Positions 62,544 to 64,000 of a stretch of 64,000 nt of DNA are shown here, piece after piece (the first letter of the stretch is position 1; each line of letters begins with the position of its first letter). The stretch spans positions 1,736,001 to 1,800,000 of the forward strand of contig CBDFMV010000003.1 in assembly GCA_965249815.1 (NCBI GenBank), given 5' to 3'. The position numbers and the translations under genes were made by a program. The notes below the pieces were generated by a model, which was not told the origin of the DNA, did not search any database, and saw nothing but the letters and a program-made list of their open reading frames with translations. This DNA comes from JAJAZB01 sp965249815. Lineage in GTDB: Bacteria > Bacteroidota > Bacteroidia > Cytophagales > Spirosomataceae.

Positions 62544-62955
62544 AACGCAACAGGAAACACTTCGGCAGGAAGTTCTCTCCACTAAAACAACGGCGCTGCT
62601 CCAAGCCGACGCACCGCAGTCGAACGAGCAACCTGAGACCATTCATCCCCTGTTCAAAAGCGAATCAGCAAAGGAAAAAGCATTCAAAGCACTGACGCTC
62701 ATCGAGCCAAGGTTAATAAACGAAGCCGGGGAGTGGATAGGCAGGAGAAGCAGTAAGTCCGCAGTAATCGCCTGGATTGACGTATTGGAACTGCGCGGAT
62801 ACCTGACGAAGGTGGAGGATAGGCCTCGCTTGTCCCAGTTGTTGATTAATACCTTCCCTGGCTTGCAAATGGATACGCGGGATGGCAGTTTATGGCGTAA
62901 GGTCACGGAGGCCGGGACAAAGGCGCAAGCCGACTTTTTGGCGCTGATTCCCTAA
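62544..62955 (+). pseudogene. 3' part of the hypothetical gene split by IS3 copy 2
   Basis: Starting at the IS end the plus strand is open for 136 codons without an early ATG: TQQETLRQEVLSTKTTALLQ, HPLFKSESAKEKAFKALTLI, SKSAVIAWIDVLELRGYLTK, RDGSLWRKVTEAGTKAQADF and a stop at 62953-62955. The phase matches the 5' part at 60667. The C-terminal part resembles a winged-helix-like tail but no family is named. Confidence 0.7.
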
Positions 62956-63092
62956 AAAAGGGAAGTTCGGGAAGTTCCGGCGGGAACAACGGGAATTGCG
63001 GGGAAATGGGCGCTATTTCTTTGCGACCATACTTTAAACGCCACCGCGCCCCGTATGGAACCGCACCAAATCATCGTCACCACCCCCTGGAA

Positions 63093-63974
63093 CTAAGATC
63101 GTGTTTTGAAATATTATTTGGCGACTCTGGGCAAAAGGAAGGAGATGAAGGCCAGTTGGAGCATCGCCTGGGCCGATTCGACCAATCGCTCAAAATCTTT
63201 ATTAAGTCGGCGACGAAAATTTAGCCAACCAAAGCTCCGCTCGACCTGCCAGCGGCCCTTTTGGGGAACAAACCCCTGGGCCGATTCGGGTTTTTGCGGT
63301 CCGCCGCTGCGGTACAATCTCGACCCGCCAGGTTGGTTGCTGACGAGCAACATGGTCAAGGAAGGATTGTTTGTAACCGTGGTCGGCCAGGACTCCCTTC
63401 AAGTCCGGCACCCGCTGGGCTACTTGGTCGGCCAGATGACATCCGGCAGCCGAATCCGAAACCTGGGCCGAGGTGACCAGCAGGCCCCAGGGCAAGCCCA
63501 ACGAATCGACCCCTAAATGGCGTTTGCGCCCGTTGATGCCTTTAGCTCCGTCCCAACCCTTGTCAAGTTGGAGGAAGGGTGCAATTTTAACGCTCTGACT
63601 GTCGAAGGCTAAACGGCTGGGTGTGTCGGCTCGTCCCTGACGACGGCGTTCGGCCACGACCAGCGCCTGAAGGAGTTGCTCCAATAAGCCATTGCGTTTC
63701 CATTTGCAGTAATGGTAATAGACACTTTGCCAGGGCGGGTAAGCGCTCTCAAGCTTGCGCCATTGGACGCCCGACCAAACAATCGATAGGATGGCATTGG
63801 TCATCGTGCGTAGGCTATGCCAGCGTTGGCGTTGGTCGTTAAGCACTTTTTCGATAAGTTGCCATTGGGGATCAGTCAGCTCAGTGAAGCACTCTTGCAT
63901 CGCATCTTGGTTGTGTGGTAACTCCAAGATACTGACTGATTCCCTTTTTTGTCCATTTCAAAACATGCTCTGAG
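63093..63974 (-). mobile_element. IS5-family insertion sequence (about 880 bp)
   Basis: The terminal inverted repeats are CTAAGATCGTGTTTTGAAAT (63093-63112) and the complement of 63955-63974 (CTCAGAGCATGTTTTGAAAT), 17 of 20 bases matching. Between them is a transposase gene on the minus strand. The exact ends are uncertain by a few bases and no clear target duplication was found. Size and transposase fit the IS427-like subgroup of IS5. Confidence 0.8.
63114..63927 (-). CDS. IS5-family transposase, in two frames
   Basis: The first frame from 63927 encodes MELPHNQDAMQECFTELTDP with a DUF4096-like N-terminal domain (GVQWRKLESAYPPWQSVYYH). It also carries the first two catalytic Asp residues (RLAFDSQSVK and GVLADHGYKQ). 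Near 63285-63300 the sequence must shift by +1, around a run of five A on the coding strand. The second frame then gives GRWQVERSFGWLNFRRRLNK with the catalytic Glu, and ends at 63114. IS427-type elements often split the transposase in two frames. Whether this shift is programmed or a lesion is not clear. Confidence 0.82.
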
Positions 63975-64000
63975 ACAACGCCGGGCGTCTGTTTGTGAAA

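Overview
The window comes from a GC-rich member of the Bacteroidota, most likely Cytophagales/Spirosomataceae (Spirosoma-like). The grounds are three SusC genes (two with SusD partners), a FecI/FecR pair, TonB-linked proteins with CarboxypepD_reg/STN domains, PQQ sugar dehydrogenase with a cytochrome c domain, GH127 and GH29-like secreted enzymes, and almost no Shine-Dalgarno sequences. No rRNA, tRNA or CRISPR array was seen.

Layout. (1) 1-8043 (minus) is one operon for oxidative sugar use: exported PQQ sugar dehydrogenase, TIM-barrel isomerase, SMP-30 lactonase, aldose 1-epimerase, enolase-superfamily sugar-acid dehydratase and a Na+/solute symporter, with a divergent AraC regulator at 8144. 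(2) 9081-16359 holds an ECF sigma factor, a FecR anti-sigma factor, a SusC with an STN signalling domain and SusD, followed by a glycosidase gene broken by IS3 copy 1. (3) 18428-31416 holds a beta-propeller glycosidase-like protein, a second SusC/SusD pair, two secreted TIM-barrel glycosidase-like proteins, a quinone oxidoreductase, an SDR and an SGNH-like protein. (4) 31439-42009 (minus) is a GntR-regulated catabolic operon: SusC, N-acetylneuraminate lyase, kelch mutarotase/SSS symporter fusion, PhyH dioxygenase, DHDPS-family aldolase, NHL protein and enolase-superfamily enzyme. It carries two lesions: a deletion fusing SusC to the lyase gene, and a frameshift in the fusion gene. (5) 42111-46913 holds an ABC exporter, an orphan eutC, a BBE-type oxidoreductase and a DUF4242 protein.

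(6) 46955-53400 is the accessory core. It holds an EcoRII-type restriction gene whose methyltransferase is cut to its C-terminal end. A 43-codon vsr stump lies on the far side of an AT-rich insert that carries an HNH nuclease and an unknown partner. Beyond a conserved hypothetical gene comes a gene-poor stretch with two 21-bp (7-residue) repeat arrays and dispersed hairpins. Last is a GIY-YIG nuclease gene bracketed by two inverted copies of a nested palindrome, with a second copy of its 5' end just downstream. That hairpin/GIY-YIG unit is the best candidate for an undescribed mobile system.

(7) 53499-63974 holds a GH127 enzyme, a CcoI-type copper ATPase, a Crp-like sensor without HTH, a UspA-type protein with FNR-like boxes around it, a hemF stump joined to a frameshifted DUF1016/YhcG nuclease gene, a gene split by IS3 copy 2, and an IS5-family element. 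The two 1257-bp IS3 copies are direct repeats about 44 kb apart and differ at one base seen.
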